NCBI GenBank assembly: GCA_021820165.1
Contig: JAKADW010000086.1
Coordinates: forward strand, 1-7,849
Source: Bacillota bacterium
Lineage (GTDB): Bacteria; Bacillota_E; Sulfobacillia; Sulfobacillales; Sulfobacillaceae
Direction of reading: 5' to 3'
DNA length: 7,849 nucleotides
In this document: piece by piece, positions 5,315 through 7,849 of the stretch
How positions within the stretch are numbered: position 1 is the first letter of the stretch
How the letters are laid out: the number at the start of each line of letters is the position of its first letter
Program-made: the position numbers and the translations under genes
Notes under the pieces: generated by a model
Told to the model about the DNA's origin: nothing
Database searches by the model: none
What the model saw: the letters and a program-made list of their open reading frames with translations, nothing else

Positions 5315-6530
5315 TTAGATCCGAAAGGGATGCGCAAATCGACCGATACCGAGGGCCTCTTCAATACGGAATCCGATTATATTTGGCCAACCGCTCAGAT
5401 CTCGTAATCGATCCCACCTTGATCTGTCCCGGCCCGACGGCCACCGCCAAGTCTGCGATAAAGGTGTCCTCGGTCTCACCCGAGCGTGCCGAGACCACGG
5501 TGCGATAACCCGCGTCGTGGGCTAACCGTACGGCATCAAGCGATTCGGTCACGGTGCCAATTTGGTTCACTTTAATCAGCACCGCATTGGCGACCTTTTG
5601 CTCAATACCCTGTCGAATACGGCCAGGGGACGTGGTAAATAAGTCATCCCCGACAATCTGGATCCGGTCAGCCATACGACGAGTCAGCGCCTGCCATCCG
5701 GCCCAGTCATCCTCCGCCAGCCCGTCTTCAATGGAGATGATGGGATACTGATCCACCCAGGCCGCTAAGAGGCCGATCAGGTCGTCGCTGTCAAATTCGC
5801 GGCCATCCCGCGACCAGCGGTAACGTCCGTCGTGGTAGGTGGCGGCCACATCCAGGGCAATGCCCCCGGTGACCCCCGGCTCCAATCCGGCGCGGGCCAT
5901 GGCGCGGGTCAGAATCTCCAGGCCCGCCTCATTCTGCCCCAGCGCGGGACCGAGTCCCCCTTCGTCGGCTACCAGGGTTTGCGGGAGCCCTCGTTCCGCC
6001 AGTTCCGCGCGGGCGGCGTGATACACCCGATGCACCTGCGCCATGGTCTCCTGGTAGCTCGCCGCACCGATCGGTACAAGTAAGAAGTCCTGGACGTCCA
6101 ACTGCCGCCCCGCATGGAGCCCCCCACTCAGGATATTAACCATCGGCATCGGAACCTCCAGGGATCGCTCACCGTCGCCGCCGTAAAGCTTCGCCAGATA
6201 TCGGAATAGGGGGAGCCCCAGCCCGTGGGCGGCGGCCACCGCCACCGCACCAGAGACCCCCAAGAGGGCATTCGCCCCCAGACGACTCTTCTTGGCGGTC
6301 CCGTCGATCGCGCATAGGGTGGTATCCAGGCGTTCGCGTTCCTGATCGTCGGCCGGGGTTCCCACCAGTTGTGGAGCGAGTACCTGATTCACGTGCTCAA
6401 CGGCCCGGGTGACGCCCCGGCCTTGGTACACGTGCGGATCGCCATCCCGCAGCTCGAGCGCTTCGTGGCGGCCCGTCGAGGCCCCCGACGGGACGAGGAA
6501 TCGGCCGCAGGCGCCACCCTCGTAATCACA
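5315..6530 (-). pseudogene. eno: Divergent enolase (phosphopyruvate hydratase homologue), broken at both ends
   Basis: Enolases interconvert 2-phosphoglycerate and phosphoenolpyruvate. Enolase similarity begins near 6530 (YEGGACGRFLVPSGASTG; substrate-loop Ser in 6471-6491), well upstream of the only start codon available in frame, GTG at 6431, which lies inside the conserved N-terminal domain. The frame runs back to TAG 6564-6566 with no ATG, GTG or TTG, and the usual REILDSRGNPT start is missing. Numbering from the GTG, seen are GGLHAG (H106), DEGG (E157), LDVAA (D194), IEDG (E235), GDDLF (D262), LIKVNQIGT (K287), RSGETED (R316, S317) and QIKVG (K338). Two active-site positions differ: QEF is QDF (Glu to Asp at 115; E168 of yeast), and SHRSG is SARSG (His to Ala at 315; H373 of yeast). 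TGA at 5361-5363 ends the frame early; one base shift restores RIEEALGIGRFAHPFRI to TAA 5315-5317. It is likely a paralogue, not the housekeeping enzyme. Confidence 0.85.
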
Positions 6531-6563
6531 TTTTGGCCGCCATTCATCGTAGCCTTGAGAATA

Positions 6564-6725
6564 CTAACCGCTCCTGACCGAAGGTCGTGGGACCGTTTTG
6601 AAAGCGTCCGCCAAATGCCGGCTGCCGAGCTCGCGGCGTAACTCATGGACGCATCCCGAATTCGCCACCGGTCCCGTCCCGATGACATATTTCTTCTCGA
6701 TAAACGCCAATGGCTCAAAGGACGT
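6564..6725 (-). pseudogene. 53-codon frame with ideal RBS but ACG at the start position
   Basis: Directly after the helicase stop (6748-6750) comes AGGAGGT (6733-6739), seven bases, then ACG at 6725. The frame reads SFEPLAFIEKKYVIGTGPVA followed by NSGCVHELRRELGSRHLADA and about a dozen more residues, ending at TAG 6564-6566. The composition looks protein-like. I do not recognise the family. RBS strength and spacing suggest a former gene co-transcribed with the helicase whose ATG became ACG and whose 3' part was lost by deletion towards the enolase gene. The enolase frame continues in the same phase after the TAG, but this segment does not resemble an enolase N-terminus. Rare natural ACG initiation is possible but less likely. 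Confidence 0.4.
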
Positions 6726-6732
6726 TGATCTG

Positions 6733-6739
6733 ACCTCCT
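6733..6739 (-). promoter_or_regulatory. Consensus ribosome binding site behind the helicase gene
   Basis: AGGAGGT on the minus strand, 8 bases after the helicase TAA. There is no ATG, GTG or TTG at a usable distance; ACG stands at the ideal 7-base spacing, and the next TTG is about 14 bases away in another frame. Confidence 0.6.
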
Positions 6740-6747
6740 ATCGAGAA

Positions 6748-7849
6748 TTACCCAATCCCCAGAGTGTCACCGGCAGTGATAAATTTCCCGGGCATCGGCT
6801 TATCAAGCCGCCAGGTGATGCTCATGGGTCGTGAACCTTGGTGGCGTACATATTGAGCGGTTCCGAGAAAGGTGTAGGGGATGGCGCCCGACGCGTCTTC
6901 CTTATATTGGCGTGCGAATAGCAAAATGCGCTGCCCGCGTTCACGATGGTGAATGTAACGCTGCCCCGTCTCCGATTCTTCTCGGGTGGTGCTTTGGGAT
7001 TGCCAGTGGAACAGTCGCTCGTTAATGATGTAATCCTGGTACATGGTGGTGGGTGAGTAGTCTTTTTCCGACTTGTTCAGTGTGACGAGGAATGCGTCGA
7101 GATTTTTGTCTTTAATAGACACCACCCCTTCTCTCATGGACGGCTTCCGATGGTCTTCAAAGTAATCGAGTGCCGCCAAGATTTGATCCCGGCTATATGA
7201 ACAGTGAAGATCGAGCGGACTCTCGAATCCCAAGTCAACAGGTTCATCCGCAAATTCCACATGCTCAAGATTAAAGCTCAAGATTTCCATTATCTCTTCG
7301 GCGAGACGCGGGTTTCGGAGTATTTGCCGGACGCTGTCTCCTAGGTGCGAAAATCCTAACTCCCCGAGGGGTTTTCGCCAAACGGTATAGTGAAGCATCC
7401 TCAGCATGCGGTGTTCGGCCCCCGTTAAAGATTCTGCGAACTGGCCATCACGCAAATAACGTAAAAGGAACCCCATCAAACGCCGCGAATCGATGGCAGC
7501 GATTCTCTTGAGAGATTCGGTTAATCTTTCCTCGTCGGGCTCCGACCACTCCTCATCAAGCTCGGCTAAGACTCGGAGCCGGGCAAAACTCGGGGTATTC
7601 CTTCGGTAGAAGTCGCGCATGGACACGTTGTAGTACGTGGCGAAATTGCTTATCGTCGCGTCCAAACCCGTGTCTTCAGTAAACGTCCGCATGCGATCAA
7701 CAATCCCTCGTCTGGTCTCCAGTGATTGGCTGATGTTCTCGAGAATATAGGACTGAGCCTGGCGTTCAAGCTGGATGGAGGAACCCCGAGGCACATGAAG
7801 AAATCCCTGTTCAATTTCGGCACGGACATTCTTTCGGGCATGGTCCATG
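6748..7849 (-). CDS. DUF3427 C-terminal part of a superfamily 2 helicase (5' end outside window)
   Basis: The frame is open to the right edge and ends at TAA 6748-6750. The 366 visible residues hold the region that follows the helicase core in large DEAD/DEAH-box proteins with DUF3427. The segment EIEQGFLHVPRGSSIQLERQ (11-30) is the family's G-F-x-x-L-P-x-G-C-x-I-Q-L-D linker. The DUF3427 signature covers about 260-366: YSPTTMYQDYIINERLFHWQ (264-283) and SQS, then YIHH, RILLFARQYKED, PYTFLG, GSRPMSITWRLDKPMPGKF. Complete proteins of this type have an N-terminal PLD-type nuclease or DEAD/DEAH ATPase core, outside this window. The Met at 7848 is probably internal. Such proteins occur in accessory islands and are often suspected of DNA or phage defence. 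The frame is intact, unlike its neighbours, and base composition is less GC-rich than in cimA and eno. The next frame downstream was probably in the same operon. Confidence 0.88.
   Translation of the reverse strand, partial: MDHARKNVRAEIEQGFLHVPRGSSIQLERQAQSYILENISQSLETRRGIVDRMRTFTEDTGLDATISNFATYYNVSMRDFYRRNTPSFARLRVLAELDEEWSEPDEERLTESLKRIAAIDSRRLMGFLLRYLRDGQFAESLTGAEHRMLRMLHYTVWRKPLGELGFSHLGDSVRQILRNPRLAEEIMEILSFNLEHVEFADEPVDLGFESPLDLHCSYSRDQILAALDYFEDHRKPSMREGVVSIKDKNLDAFLVTLNKSEKDYSPTTMYQDYIINERLFHWQSQSTTREESETGQRYIHHRERGQRILLFARQYKEDASGAIPYTFLGTAQYVRHQGSRPMSITWRLDKPMPGKFITAGDTLGIG

Noticed and set aside
6561..6566. In-frame TAG between the 53-codon frame and the enolase as a readthrough or pyrrolysine codon
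   Set aside because: The segment before TAG does not look like an enolase N-terminus, and nothing in the window suggests pyrrolysine machinery; deletion joining two genes is simpler.

Overview
This window looks like a decaying accessory stretch of a bacterial chromosome. It probably comes from a moderately GC-rich Gram-positive (Firmicutes-type) organism, judged from strong AGGAGG ribosome binding sites, the TIGR-type citramalate synthase and the protein families present. An acidophile such as Sulfobacillus is a guess only. No rRNA, tRNA or CRISPR array was seen. Two long frames are intact as far as they can be read: a citramalate synthase (cimA, minus, 3172-4749) and the C-terminal part of a DUF3427 helicase (minus, from 6748 off the right edge). 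Nearly everything else is recognisable but broken.

Layout, left to right. Positions 1-160 hold the tail of a MazE-type antitoxin followed by an overlapping, truncated MazF/PemK-type toxin that lacks a normal start codon. Positions 161-372 show only a short hairpin. Positions 373-1198 (minus) are a tyrosine recombinase broken by three frameshifts. Positions 1312-1745 (minus) are a GGDEF domain scattered over four reading segments. Positions 1860-2557 (plus) are a GH88 unsaturated glucuronyl hydrolase whose start and ribosome binding site survive but whose N-terminal half is deleted. Positions 2558-3171 contain a nested inverted repeat and minus-strand scraps, one clearly like CitE (HpcH/HpaI aldolase family). 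Then comes intact cimA. Between cimA and the enolase gene lies a frameshifted IS21-family istA remnant (about 4838-5103), which reaches into the cimA promoter region. Positions 5315-6530 (minus) are a divergent enolase, long and well preserved internally but broken at both ends. Positions 6564-6725 (minus) are a 53-codon frame with a perfect ribosome binding site and ACG where ATG would be expected, directly behind the helicase gene.

How the parts relate. The toxin-antitoxin remnant, recombinase, IS remnant and possible defence helicase fit a former mobile or defence island. cimA would supply (R)-citramalate for isoleucine synthesis by the pyruvate route and does not depend on its neighbours. 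The enolase cannot be the cell's housekeeping copy as it stands: it has no usable start, a shifted C-terminus and two altered active-site positions. Because cimA and the helicase are open over hundreds of codons while at least six neighbours carry frameshifts, real gene decay explains the pattern better than uniformly poor sequence, although single errors cannot be ruled out for the enolase ends.

I found no convincing complete new system. The most interesting items are the divergent enolase, the ACG-start gene behind the helicase, the internally deleted GH88 gene and the IS21 remnant bordering the cimA promoter.
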